A stretch of 64,000 nt of DNA from JBBQNR01 sp963774075. GTDB lineage: Bacteria > Actinomycetota > Thermoleophilia > Solirubrobacterales > JBBDJG01. Position numbers and translations under genes: made by a program. Where the stretch lies: contig CAVZDP010000001.1 in assembly GCA_963774075.1 (NCBI GenBank), forward strand, positions 62,001 to 126,000. The letters run 5' to 3'. Below the pieces are notes generated by a model. That model worked only from the letters and a program-made list of their open reading frames with translations, made no database searches and was not told the origin of the DNA. Positions 7,548 through 15,941 of this stretch are shown piece by piece; the stretch's first letter is position 1; every line of letters begins with the position of its first letter.

Positions 7548-8666
7548 TCAGCCAAGCGAGACGTCCGCTCCCTCGCCCACGTGCAGCCGTAGGGCCCTGG
7601 GAAGCTTGAAGTCGCGGCCCACTCTGGCCTTTCGACCTATGACGCTCGCCTCGAGGCGAGCGCCGAGGTGGGCGATGGTCGCCTCCGGCAGCACGATGGA
7701 GTGCTCGATCTCGGCGCCTTCCACGACGACGTCCGCGCCGATGGAGGTATAGGGCCCGATGTAGGCGTCCGTGAGGCACGCGCCGGGGCCGATGATCGTG
7801 GGGCCCCGTACGGTCGAGGACTTGAGCGTGGCGGAGTCCGCTATGGCAACCCTCCCCTGGATGTCGGTGTCGCTGAGCCAGGCGGCGGTCGCGCCGCTGC
7901 AGACGCCATCGAGCACGAATCGGTTCGCCTCGAGTAGCTCCCCGCGCTGACCGCGGCATCGCCACCAATCGCCCACGACCCGCATCTCGACCTGCCCACC
8001 CTGCGCGGCTAGCCGGTCCACCGCTGCCAGCATCTCGAGCTCGGGGCTCGCGAGTGACTCGAGCTCGCGAGCCGCGTCGAGCATCCCGGCGCCGAACACG
8101 GCGACGCCCGCCAGGCCACCCGTTATGCCCGTGGTTCCGTTTCTTGCAACTCCCGCCGCCCGCTCGCCCGCGAGGTCGATCAGCACGCGGCGCGGCTGCT
8201 CGGAGGCCTCCTCCACGTGCAGCAAGGCGTCGAGCCGGCCGAAACCGTTGACGTCGAACATGGGCCGGAGAGGCGGCCTCCCCAGGCTGTCTCCGAGGTG
8301 AAGCACGAACGGCTCTTCGTCCAGGAAGCCGTCGACCGCCGAGAGCGCGGGGCCGAGGCCCCCTGGCGGCTCGTGCCGGATGAACTCGATCGCCATGGAG
8401 GTGCTTTCGGGCGTCACCGCTCTTCGCACCTCAGCCTCGGCGTCGGGATGAACGACCAGGGCGACCTCCTCGATGCCGGCGTCCTGGAGGGAGTCGAGCA
8501 CGTGAAGCAGGAACGGCCGGTTCGCCAGCGGCACGAGCGCATCGGGTATCGCGGTCGGGGAAAAGCGAGTGAGGTCGAGCAGCTCGCGGCCGAACCAACC
8601 CTTCTGCGGGTCGCGAACCAGGACGATCGCCTTGGAGACCATCTGTGCGGCCGAGCGGCGCGTCAT
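7548..8666 (-). CDS. sugar-phosphate nucleotidyltransferase-like protein with beta-helix domain, degenerate active site
   Basis: 372 residues. The N-terminal Rossmann-like domain resembles long-form glucose-1-phosphate thymidylyltransferases (PLANRPFLLHVLDSLQDAGI, FVLHLGDSLG). The C-terminal third is a left-handed beta helix (IADSATLKSSTVRGPTIIGP and so on). The nucleotide-binding GGxGTRL...P.T loop of the family is replaced by VRDPQKGWFGRELLDLTRFSP, and the lysine of the usual PKxLxPxxxKP is gone. It may be inactive, regulatory or changed in substrate. The start overlaps the neuB stop by 4 bases (ATGA), which argues for translational coupling. It is the last gene of the nonulosonate operon. 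Confidence 0.75.
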   Translation of the reverse strand: MTRRSAAQMVSKAIVLVRDPQKGWFGRELLDLTRFSPTAIPDALVPLANRPFLLHVLDSLQDAGIEEVALVVHPDAEAEVRRAVTPESTSMAIEFIRHEPPGGLGPALSAVDGFLDEEPFVLHLGDSLGRPPLRPMFDVNGFGRLDALLHVEEASEQPRRVLIDLAGERAAGVARNGTTGITGGLAGVAVFGAGMLDAARELESLASPELEMLAAVDRLAAQGGQVEMRVVGDWWRCRGQRGELLEANRFVLDGVCSGATAAWLSDTDIQGRVAIADSATLKSSTVRGPTIIGPGACLTDAYIGPYTSIGADVVVEGAEIEHSIVLPEATIAHLGARLEASVIGRKARVGRDFKLPRALRLHVGEGADVSLG

Positions 8667-9724
8667 GACGGAGCCTCGACGAGGTCCTCGTCTGCGAGCA
8701 CGGCGCCGCGGGGTCGGTCGTGGCGGAGCCGCATCCCGATGACGCGTTCTTCCTCGAACGGAGAGATGCCCGTCCCGGGTCGCTTGAACCCGAGGTCCTC
8801 ACGCGTCAGCACGGCGCCGGCGTCGACGTTGCGCTCGAGCACGATCGAGCGGCGCGCGTTTGCGCGCGCGGGCTCCTCGGACGGGCGCAGGCCGATCCAC
8901 TCCTCGCCGCGAAGCGTGACGGCGCGATCGCACGCGGCCACCATCTCCGCCAGCTCCTGCGGCTCGAGGCTCATCGCATGGTCGGGGACGTCCGGCAGCC
9001 GCTTGTCGATCGTGTAGTGCTTCTCGATGCAGACGCCCCCGAGCGCGGCCGTCATCCATCCACCCGCTGTCCCGAGCGTGTGGTCCGATGCGCCGATCAG
9101 GTAGGGGTCGAACTCGCGGCGGAAGGTGTTCAGGCGCGAGAAGTGGGCGTCTTGATCGGGCGTCGGGTAGGTGAGCGTGCAAACGAGCAGCACGAGGCGG
9201 TCTGGTCCCAATCCACTCCAGGCGATCGCGCGGTGTACCTCGTCGGCTGTCGCTGCGCCCGTCGAGAGCAGCAGTGGCTTGCCCGTCGCCCCGACCGCCT
9301 CAATCAGGCGACGGTGCGTGATGTCCGCGCTGGCGATCTTGTAGAGAGGCGTCCCCATCGCCTCGAGCGCCTCGACCGCCGGCAGGTCGAACGGCGTGGC
9401 GAAGAAGACGATGCCGAGGTCCCTGCACGCGGCCGCGATCTCCGCGTAGGTCCCGTAGTCGAGGCGATCGGAGAGCTTGAACGCCTCGTACTGGGTCTCG
9501 GTTCCGAACGGGTCGTTCCAGTACTTGGGGGAGTCCGGCACGCTGATCGTGTCCGCCTTGTAGAGCTGGAACTTGATGGCCCAGGCTCCGGCATCGGCGG
9601 CCTGCCGGGACATCTCGATCGCGCGTTCGACCGAGTTGTTGTGGTTGGCGCCGGCTTCGGCGATCACACGGCAGGCACCGTCGCTCAGCGACCCGTGCCC
9701 GTCGACGCGGACCTCCATGCTCAT
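8663..9724 (-). CDS. neuB: NeuB-family nonulosonic acid synthase
   Basis: 353 residues. The TIM-barrel domain holds the family signatures RVIAEAGANHNNSVERA near residue 20, AIKFQLYKADTISVP near 48, FATPFDLPAVEAL and IEKHYTID. A SAF (antifreeze-like) domain covers about residues 285-345 (RSIVLERNVDAGAVLTREDL). The family condenses phosphoenolpyruvate with a 2,4-diacetamido or N-acetyl hexose to give sialic, legionaminic or pseudaminic acid. The neighbouring PseG-like domain favours a legionaminic or pseudaminic type, but the exact product cannot be read from sequence. ATGA overlaps link it to both neighbours. Confidence 0.92.
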   Translation of the reverse strand: MSMEVRVDGHGSLSDGACRVIAEAGANHNNSVERAIEMSRQAADAGAWAIKFQLYKADTISVPDSPKYWNDPFGTETQYEAFKLSDRLDYGTYAEIAAACRDLGIVFFATPFDLPAVEALEAMGTPLYKIASADITHRRLIEAVGATGKPLLLSTGAATADEVHRAIAWSGLGPDRLVLLVCTLTYPTPDQDAHFSRLNTFRREFDPYLIGASDHTLGTAGGWMTAALGGVCIEKHYTIDKRLPDVPDHAMSLEPQELAEMVAACDRAVTLRGEEWIGLRPSEEPARANARRSIVLERNVDAGAVLTREDLGFKRPGTGISPFEEERVIGMRLRHDRPRGAVLADEDLVEAPS

Positions 9725-10533
9725 CGCTCGGGCTCACCACCGTTGCGGTGGCACACGACGAAGATGCTGTCGTCTCCACAATAAGCGGCCGATTCGACCG
9801 TGAAGTACCGCCCGAGCAGCTGATCGATCTCTACGTAGTTGACCAGCCCTTCGGGGACGTTTGGCGTGTTGCTCAGCCCGAACGTCCATACGTGGTCGCC
9901 GAAGACGGCATGCGAATGCGTCCCGGCGCGCCAGCGCACGCAGGAGAACGATGGAAGGTGCGCGAGGAACGTGCCGCCGGGCCGAAGCGCATCGCGAATT
10001 CGCTCCAGCTCTTCCTCCAAGTCGGGAATGTGCTCGAGCGTGTGCGAGGAGATGACCACGCCTGCCTCGCTGGGAAGTTCGTTCAGCGACCGGTACGGAA
10101 CCGTGTTGTTGTCGAGGTCGTAAGGCAGCGGATCGACCACCACCGAGCCCAGGCCGAACGGCGAGGCGGCGCCCCCCAGATCAACCACCAGCCGCGCCGG
10201 ATCTGCGATCAGATCGAGGATGAGGTCGAGGTTCTCCTGGATGCCGCGCCAACGAAACGCGCGCAGTCGATCGTCGACCGCGAAGGCACGGAAGAGAAAG
10301 CTCTTCGTGGCGGTCTCGGCCTCGTACAGGCCATGGTCTCCGTTGTAGGGGACGTGGCGGTTCATGAGCTCGCGGTATTCCTCCGACCGGAGAAACTCCA
10401 GCGTGACCGGGGGGGCTTTGCGGCGGCGGCGAGCCAAAGCGCGAGACCGCCTGCTCGCTACTTCGACCAGTTGCTCCGGCGAGCTGCGGTAGAGCTTGCG
10501 AGCGATCCGTCTGGGTCGTACGGCGGTTGTCAC
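9721..10533 (-). CDS. class I SAM-dependent methyltransferase
   Basis: 270 residues. The SAM-binding motif I is LVVDLGGAASPFGLG near residue 115. It is followed by a motif like SSHTLEHIPDLEEELERIRD and RPGGTFLAHLPS, the pattern of Methyltransf_11/23 enzymes acting on small molecules or glycans. An Arg-rich N-terminal helix precedes the fold. It lies between the CMP-nonulosonate synthetase fusion and neuB and overlaps neuB by 4 bases, so it probably methylates the nonulosonate or a precursor; that is inference from position. The substrate is unknown. Confidence 0.8.
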   Translation of the reverse strand: MTTAVRPRRIARKLYRSSPEQLVEVASRRSRALARRRRKAPPVTLEFLRSEEYRELMNRHVPYNGDHGLYEAETATKSFLFRAFAVDDRLRAFRWRGIQENLDLILDLIADPARLVVDLGGAASPFGLGSVVVDPLPYDLDNNTVPYRSLNELPSEAGVVISSHTLEHIPDLEEELERIRDALRPGGTFLAHLPSFSCVRWRAGTHSHAVFGDHVWTFGLSNTPNVPEGLVNYVEIDQLLGRYFTVESAAYCGDDSIFVVCHRNGGEPER

Positions 10534-10540
10534 GGCGCCC

Positions 10541-12178
10541 TCACAGACCCCTCAGCATGGCGCGGATTCGGTGACCTATGCGCGCCGCGCCCCAGGGATC
10601 GACCGACCGTCGCAGGCGCTCGCTCAGCTCCGTCCGCAGGCCGTGGTCGGCGAGCAGCCTCTCGACCACGGCGAGCACGTGGTCGTCATCGACGAGCGGG
10701 CCAATGCCAAGAAAGACCACGCCCGTGTCGTAGGTGAGGTGGGCGTGGGTGGCGTCGCGCGCGCCCTGGGCCAGAACGGCAACGGGCGTGCCCACCGCCG
10801 CCGCCTCGTAGACGGTCCGGCCGGCGGAGGTGAGAACCAGGTCGGCCTCCATCATCTCCGCGGCCATGCTGCGCACGTGGCGCCGGACCTCCACCTGCTC
10901 CGGAAACCCGTCCCCGCTGGCACCGGACCCGATCACCGCCCGTATCTCGGTGTCCACGTTGTTCTGGAGAAGCCTGGCGCAACGTACCCCGAGCTGCCCC
11001 GGATCGGTCCCGCCGAACGTGAGCAGGATGCGCTTGGGCGTCTTCCTGATCTCCTTGGGCGGGAGATGGAAGAACTCTCCCCGCAGGGTCGTGTACGCCG
11101 CCCCGTGGGCGACCCGGCCGGGCGCCGCGCCGTTCGAGCCGTTCGCCATCGGGTAGAGCGCGTTCACGACCCAGTCCGCGAGCTTGGCCCCCGGCCCCAG
11201 GTCCTCGATGTTGACGACGCGGAAGCCCGCGGCGCGCTCGGCGAGTACCTCCTCCTCCGTCGTGTCCAGCACGTCGTTGACGACGACGTTCCGGCCCGCT
11301 CCGGCGAGCTCCTGGAGGTCCTTCCCGAGGTCGATCTCGCGCCGCGACGGATACCCGTGCTCGGCAACCAATCCCTCCACGAACGGGTCGCACTCCTTCA
11401 GGAGGAACACCAGGCGCTGGTCCGCCAGCTCGTCCGCGAGCTGCAGGCAGTTGTAGACGTGCCCGGCTCCCACCTGGCGATTGGCTCGCAGACGGAAGAT
11501 CACCGTTCCCTGCTCGTGGCGGCGGCGCGCAACGACCAGGTCGTCGTTCGTGTCGATGTCGAGCGCCTCTCCGGGCGGCGTCTCGAACAGCAGGTGGCGC
11601 TCGCTGACCATCTGACGCGTGGCCCGCAGGGTGACCGCCCGTACGAGCTGGATCGAGCCGGTCTCGCGGAGCACCGGGTGCCGGCCGAACTGGCGGTTTA
11701 CACGCTCCTGGAACAGCGGGCGGGCTCTTCCGAGATCCCCGTCCTCGTCGAGCCAGAAGATGTGCTGCTCGCGGACGCAGGAGGAGAGCGAGTCGGCGCC
11801 GGACTCGCGAAATTCTCTCGCCGCCTCACGAATCGACTCCGGCGAGCGAAAGGGCGAGGTGGGCTGGAACACCCCGACGTCGCCGCCCCAGTCGAGCTCG
11901 TCGGCGAGGTGGGCGGCGACGTCGGAGATGGTGGCCTCGTCGGTCGCCAGCTCGGGCGGGCGGGCGTGTCCCTCCATCCCGTGCAGGTCCGCCCAGATCA
12001 GGATCTCCTCCGAGTCGCTCGACACGAGCAGCCTCGTGGCGACTCCGGACTGCGCGATCGCCTCGGTCGTGTGCGCGAAAAGCGGGCGATCGCCGAGGAA
12101 CCGCATGTTCTTGTGCGGCACGCCTTTGCTCCCGCCACGGGCGGGAACGATCGCGAGCAGGGAGTGATCGCGTGCCAC
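10541..12178 (-). CDS. fusion of CMP-nonulosonate cytidylyltransferase (NeuA-like) and PseG-like UDP-sugar hydrolase
   Basis: 545 residues from a GTG start with a GAGAGG ribosome binding site. Residues about 1-225 are a NeuA-type CMP-sialate synthetase: LAIVPARGGSKGVPHKN, FQPTSPFRSPESI and the closing DIDTNDDLVVA. Residues about 230-540 match PseG, the UDP-2,4-diacetamido-sugar hydrolase of pseudaminate or legionaminate synthesis: IFRLRANRQVGAGHVYNCLQ carries the GxGH motif, and LTFGGTDPGQLG and TSAGRTVYEAAAVGTP follow the GT-B-like fold. PseG acts before NeuB and NeuA after it, so one protein holds the steps flanking the condensation. The usual Arg after GAGH is Asn here. Both active centres otherwise look intact. 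Confidence 0.88.
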   Translation of the reverse strand: MARDHSLLAIVPARGGSKGVPHKNMRFLGDRPLFAHTTEAIAQSGVATRLLVSSDSEEILIWADLHGMEGHARPPELATDEATISDVAAHLADELDWGGDVGVFQPTSPFRSPESIREAAREFRESGADSLSSCVREQHIFWLDEDGDLGRARPLFQERVNRQFGRHPVLRETGSIQLVRAVTLRATRQMVSERHLLFETPPGEALDIDTNDDLVVARRRHEQGTVIFRLRANRQVGAGHVYNCLQLADELADQRLVFLLKECDPFVEGLVAEHGYPSRREIDLGKDLQELAGAGRNVVVNDVLDTTEEEVLAERAAGFRVVNIEDLGPGAKLADWVVNALYPMANGSNGAAPGRVAHGAAYTTLRGEFFHLPPKEIRKTPKRILLTFGGTDPGQLGVRCARLLQNNVDTEIRAVIGSGASGDGFPEQVEVRRHVRSMAAEMMEADLVLTSAGRTVYEAAAVGTPVAVLAQGARDATHAHLTYDTGVVFLGIGPLVDDDHVLAVVERLLADHGLRTELSERLRRSVDPWGAARIGHRIRAMLRGL

Positions 12179-12186
12179 GCGACCTC

Positions 12187-13035
12187 TCAGCGCGCCGCCG
12201 CGAGCTTCCTGACTCGCCTCGAGAGGATCTCGGGACCGGCGATGGTGCGGTCCAGCAAAGTGGCCTGAAGCGAGCCGAGATCGAAGAGTGGTTTCTCGAC
12301 CTCCGCCACCAGATTCATGAAGTAGCGCGCCACCTCGGTTTGCGATCGAACGGTCACGCCATGCACCGACTTCGGCGTGTTCAGGAAGACCACGAGCATG
12401 TTCCGCCGGTAAGGCACGGTCTCGACGACTTCGAGAAACGTGTCGTAGGGGGAAACTCCTCGGAATCCCCGCGGCCTGCTCTTGAACCGGGTGATCTCCA
12501 GGTCACCACCCGTGGAGTCGTCGTCGGGGTGCCGCAGATAGAAGAGCCCTGCGAAAAGCTTCCGGGGGCTGTCGATGTGCGAGCTGCGGACCGAATTGGG
12601 CTTCGCCACCACCGGGGTGTTGATCGAGATCTGGGCGTTCATCAGCACGTCGACGTCGTCGAATGAGTGGACGCTGTGAACTCCCGCGCGCAGGGAGTCC
12701 AGTGGCGCGTAGTCCGCCTCGAAGCTCGGATAGGCAGTGAGGATGTGGTCGCCGAAGAGCTCGATCAGCTCAGACAGGAAGCCCGGCGAGCTGTGCAGGG
12801 TCACGAAGTTCCGCCAGGCATCGCTGATCTCAGGGTTGATGAGCGCCTGGGCCGCGGGTAGGGAGAAGCGCCGGTTGCTTCCCATCGCCGCTCCGCCGGA
12901 AACGAGCTCGAAGGGAGGGAACTCGGCCATGAGCCGCTCGCATAGATCCGCGTCGATCGCGTCGGGGACGACGAGGTGCGGATAAGGCTCCGCTACGACG
13001 TCGCTCTTCGTGGCACGTGCCAGTACGGATTCCAT
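12187..13035 (-). CDS. 2-oxoglutarate/Fe(II)-dependent oxygenase-like protein
   Basis: 282 residues. A GGAGG six bases before the ATG at 13035 fixes the start; a longer frame reaches 13116 without a better site. The facial-triad pattern of the 2OG-Fe(II) family is visible: HID in SSHIDSPRKLFAG, a distal His in TPKSVHGV and a following Arg in QTEVARYFMN. Such enzymes hydroxylate or desaturate small molecules, glycans or proteins. It is the first gene of the minus-strand nonulosonate operon, 8 bases before the NeuA-PseG fusion, so a role in modifying the sugar is likely but unproven. Confidence 0.72.
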   Translation of the reverse strand: MESVLARATKSDVVAEPYPHLVVPDAIDADLCERLMAEFPPFELVSGGAAMGSNRRFSLPAAQALINPEISDAWRNFVTLHSSPGFLSELIELFGDHILTAYPSFEADYAPLDSLRAGVHSVHSFDDVDVLMNAQISINTPVVAKPNSVRSSHIDSPRKLFAGLFYLRHPDDDSTGGDLEITRFKSRPRGFRGVSPYDTFLEVVETVPYRRNMLVVFLNTPKSVHGVTVRSQTEVARYFMNLVAEVEKPLFDLGSLQATLLDRTIAGPEILSRRVRKLAAAR

Positions 13036-13164
13036 CGACTTCCTCCGTTTACGGGTCGCTCTCGTGACTCCCGCTACCAACGCGGGGGCCCGGGCGAAAA
13101 TTTCGAGGTCCGGCAACTAGGTCGACCGCTTCTCGTGGACCCCTGCTCCTTATCCCTCGCCACA

Positions 13165-13170
13165 TAGACT
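13165..13170 (+). promoter_or_regulatory. candidate -10 box giving a leaderless SDR mRNA
   Basis: TAGACT ends 8 bases before the ATG at 13179. A transcript from it would start at or next to the start codon, and no ribosome binding site is present. Similar TAnnnT boxes stand 6-8 bases before the starts at 15942, 57890 (minus strand) and 58992. Confidence 0.45.
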
Positions 13171-13178
13171 TCCGCGCC

Positions 13179-13925
13179 ATGTCCCGCCCCCTCGAGGGCC
13201 GAGTGGCGGCCGTGACGGGCGCGTCCTCCGGCATCGGAGAAGCCACGGCGATCGCCCTCGCGCAGGCCGGGGCGGCGGTCGCGCTAGGCGCGCGCCGAGC
13301 CGAGCGGCTCGACTCCGTGGCGTCGGCGATCGAGAAGGCCGGCGGCACGGCGCTTGCGATCCCTGCCGACGTGTCGATCAAGGAGCAGGCCGAGGAGTTC
13401 GTACGAGGAGCGACCGAGGGCCTGGGCCGGCTGGACGTCCTCGTCAACAACGCGGGAGTGATGTTCCTCGGTCCCATCGAGGGCGCGGACATCAGCGAAT
13501 GGGAGCGCATGGTCGCGGTGAACGTCTTCGGCGTCCTCTATTGCACGCACGTCGCGTTTCCGATCATGCGCGCGCAGGGCGGTGGGCACATCGTCAACGT
13601 CTCGTCCGTGGCCGGACGGAGGGCGGCGGCCGGAGTCGCCGTCTACAACCTCACGAAGTCCGGCGTAACAGCGTTCTCGGAGGCCCTTCGCCAGGAGGGA
13701 ACCGCGGCCAACATACGCGTCACCGTCGTCGAGCCCGCGTTCGTCGACTCCGAGCTCCGCGAGCACAGCAGCGCCGGCGTGCAGGCCGCGCAGGAGGAGG
13801 TCCGGCGGCAGATCGGGGAGGTGCTGCAACCGGAGGACGTCGCGGCGGCGATCGTGGACGCGGTCGGCAAGCCGCCACGGGTCAACATCCACGAGATCCT
13901 GATGTTCCCGACGCGGCAGCGCTGA
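13179..13925 (+). CDS. short-chain dehydrogenase/reductase (SDR)
   Basis: 248 residues, normal for a classical SDR. It has the cofactor loop VTGASSGIGEAT, the structural NNAGV motif, a catalytic Ser (VNVSSVAGRR) and YNLTK holding the Tyr and Lys. The ARR after the second strand (ALGARRAERL) suggests NADP(H). The substrate is unknown. It is transcribed away from the nonulosonate operon and toward the GMC oxidoreductase, with 4 bases between the two convergent genes. Its position suggests a redox step on a sugar, but SDRs of this type have many roles. Confidence 0.85.
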   Translation: MSRPLEGRVAAVTGASSGIGEATAIALAQAGAAVALGARRAERLDSVASAIEKAGGTALAIPADVSIKEQAEEFVRGATEGLGRLDVLVNNAGVMFLGPIEGADISEWERMVAVNVFGVLYCTHVAFPIMRAQGGGHIVNVSSVAGRRAAAGVAVYNLTKSGVTAFSEALRQEGTAANIRVTVVEPAFVDSELREHSSAGVQAAQEEVRRQIGEVLQPEDVAAAIVDAVGKPPRVNIHEILMFPTRQR

Positions 13926-13929
13926 CCGC

Positions 13930-15891
13930 CTAGGCGGCGGCCATCGCCTCGGCGGTCCGGTGGGCGAGGGCCATGGTGGTGATCATCGGGTTGGTGCCGG
14001 GAGCACTCGGGAAGGCGCTCGCGTCGCCGATCCAAACCCCTTGGGCGTCGTGGAGCTCGCCCCACGGGTTCGCCACGCTCGTTCGAGGGTCGCTCCCCAT
14101 TCGACAGGACCCCATCTGGTGGCCCGACAGGACGGCGAACTCGTTCGGCTCGAGCGAGGTCCTCCGGAGCTCGTCGATGAAGGCGTCCACGCTGTCGCCC
14201 CGCTGCCATGGCTTGACCTTGCGCCCCAGGGCGACGATCTCGCGTGCCCCCGCGGCCTCGTGCAGCTTTACGAGCTTGCCGAGGCCGCGCCGGAAGTTGC
14301 GCACGTCGAGCTCGTCGGTCATCCGGTACTGGTGGACGGCGTTCCCGAAGCGATCGGTCGACACCTGTCCATGTCCGCGGTCGCGGATCAGGCACACGAA
14401 TGGAGCGAGGCGGTCGAAGTTCGCCATCAGCGTCTTGTGGTGGAGCCCGGAGCGCCACGGCAGTCGCGAAGCAGTGGTGCCGGTGGTGGAGTGGGGGCTC
14501 TCGAGAAGGAAGCCGTGGCCGTCCTCGACGTTCGCGAACTCGAGCGACAGGCCGGCCTGGGGCGGGCCCCACCACCAGTCCTGGGGCTCCTCGTAGACGC
14601 CGTACATCACCGTCGCCGGCTGCAGGCGAAGGTACTGGCCGACCGCCGGCCCGCCGATCCCGGAGCGCAACAGCAGCGCTGGGGATTCCATCGACCCGGC
14701 GGCGACCACGACCCGGGGCGCCCGCACGACGACGCGGGCGGTGCCGCACTCAGGGTCGCGATAGGTCGCCTCGACGCCGGCTGCGCGGCCGTCCTCGACC
14801 AGGATGCGCTCGGCGAAGCAGTCGACCACGAACTCGGCGCCCCCCGTCCGGGCGTCGGCGAGGTAGGTCTTCGGGGTGCTCTGCTTCGATCCGGACTGGT
14901 CGCCGAAGCCGAGGTAGCCCGAGACTTCGGGGTCGTACGTGGAGGGGTCCACGTTGCGGTTGACCCGGCGGAAGTCGTAGCCCAGCTTCTCGCACGCGTC
15001 CTTCAGCCTCTGGTGCGGGCCGTTGAGGTCGCTGCAGCGGTCGGTCACGCCGATCCGCTCCCACACCGCGTCCAGGTGACGCTCGTAGTCGGCGCCGCCC
15101 AGCCCTTCGAGTCCGTGCTCCGCCTCCCACTCCTCTCGCACCCACCGGGGGGTGCGCAGGCAGTTCATCCAGTTCACGGTGCTGCCGCCGCCGAACGTCG
15201 AGCCGGCCTGGATCGAGACCTGCCCGTCGTTGGTCGGAAATGGCCCGTGCCCCAGGTACAGGTGCTCGTAGGCCCACAGCTCGCGCTGGTTGAAATCGGC
15301 CTCGTTGTAGTAGCCGCCCATCTCGAGCACGACCACCTGCTCGCGACCCTCCGTCGCCAGCTTGCCGGCGATGACGCCGCCGCCGCAGCCGGACCCCACG
15401 ACGCAGACGTCCGCCTCGAGCGTGATGTCGCCCCGCGGGCGAATCGGCGCGAAGGCCTTTGGCTCGTCCGGCGGCTCCGCGCGTGGGCCCGGATACCCGA
15501 TCGCCTCCCAGTTGGGATTGCGACCGTTGTCGGCGTCCGTCATCGCGTAGAAGAGCATCATCGTGCGCCGGGTCAGCGCATCGACCCGCGCGAGGCCTGA
15601 GGGTGAGGAGTCCGCGACGGCGTGGAGCATGCGCTCGCGCTCCTCCTGCGTTGCCTCGTTGAAGCCCTCTTCGGCGAGCCCGTCGAGCAGCTCCCGAAGC
15701 GCCCCGGCCTGGTCCTCCCGGACATTGCCGGCGAGCCTCTCCTCGATGGCGCCGGGCACCCCGAGGTCGGAGGCGGCGCGCGCCCAGAACCCGTGCGGGT
15801 CGTCCTGATCGTGAATCTGCGGGACCAGCGTGTCGCAGGCCTTAACGAGCGTCGCGTGCTGGACCTCACTCAGAATGAGCGCTACCGACAA
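13930..15891 (-). CDS. GMC-family oxidoreductase with N-terminal gluconate 2-dehydrogenase subunit 3-like domain
   Basis: 653 residues from a TTG at 15891 that has AGGAGG 8-9 bases upstream; a longer frame without such a site reaches 15957. Residues about 5-110 resemble the gluconate 2-dehydrogenase subunit 3 domain. The FAD-binding loop DVCVVGSGCGGGVIAGKLA is near residue 175, AGSTFGGGSTVNW follows, and the C-terminal GMC signature includes SGHQMGSCRMGSDP and DASAFPSAPGTNPMITTMA. GMC enzymes oxidise alcohols or sugars with FAD. The fused layout is seen in putative membrane or periplasmic sugar dehydrogenases, but no Tat signal is visible. It could be a carry-over gene not related to the glycan. 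Confidence 0.82.
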   Translation of the reverse strand: MSVALILSEVQHATLVKACDTLVPQIHDQDDPHGFWARAASDLGVPGAIEERLAGNVREDQAGALRELLDGLAEEGFNEATQEERERMLHAVADSSPSGLARVDALTRRTMMLFYAMTDADNGRNPNWEAIGYPGPRAEPPDEPKAFAPIRPRGDITLEADVCVVGSGCGGGVIAGKLATEGREQVVVLEMGGYYNEADFNQRELWAYEHLYLGHGPFPTNDGQVSIQAGSTFGGGSTVNWMNCLRTPRWVREEWEAEHGLEGLGGADYERHLDAVWERIGVTDRCSDLNGPHQRLKDACEKLGYDFRRVNRNVDPSTYDPEVSGYLGFGDQSGSKQSTPKTYLADARTGGAEFVVDCFAERILVEDGRAAGVEATYRDPECGTARVVVRAPRVVVAAGSMESPALLLRSGIGGPAVGQYLRLQPATVMYGVYEEPQDWWWGPPQAGLSLEFANVEDGHGFLLESPHSTTGTTASRLPWRSGLHHKTLMANFDRLAPFVCLIRDRGHGQVSTDRFGNAVHQYRMTDELDVRNFRRGLGKLVKLHEAAGAREIVALGRKVKPWQRGDSVDAFIDELRRTSLEPNEFAVLSGHQMGSCRMGSDPRTSVANPWGELHDAQGVWIGDASAFPSAPGTNPMITTMALAHRTAEAMAAA

Positions 15892-15929
15892 GTGCCCAAC
15901 CCTCCTGTGATCACTCTCCGGCGACGCCG

Positions 15930-15935
15930 TAGGGT
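15930..15935 (+). promoter_or_regulatory. candidate -10 box giving a leaderless kdsB mRNA
   Basis: TAGGGT ends 6 bases before the kdsB GTG at 15942, with no ribosome binding site in between. It fits the TAnnnT-plus-6-to-8-bases pattern found before three other starts in this window. Confidence 0.4.
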
Positions 15936-15941
15936 AACCCC

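Noticed and set aside
10496..12268. 590-codon plus-strand frame
   Set aside because: It is antisense to the NeuA-PseG fusion, which has clear motifs in its own frame. The plus-strand product shows no recognisable domain.
13960..15600. 546-codon plus-strand frame
   Set aside because: It is antisense to the GMC oxidoreductase and of low-complexity His/Arg/Val composition.
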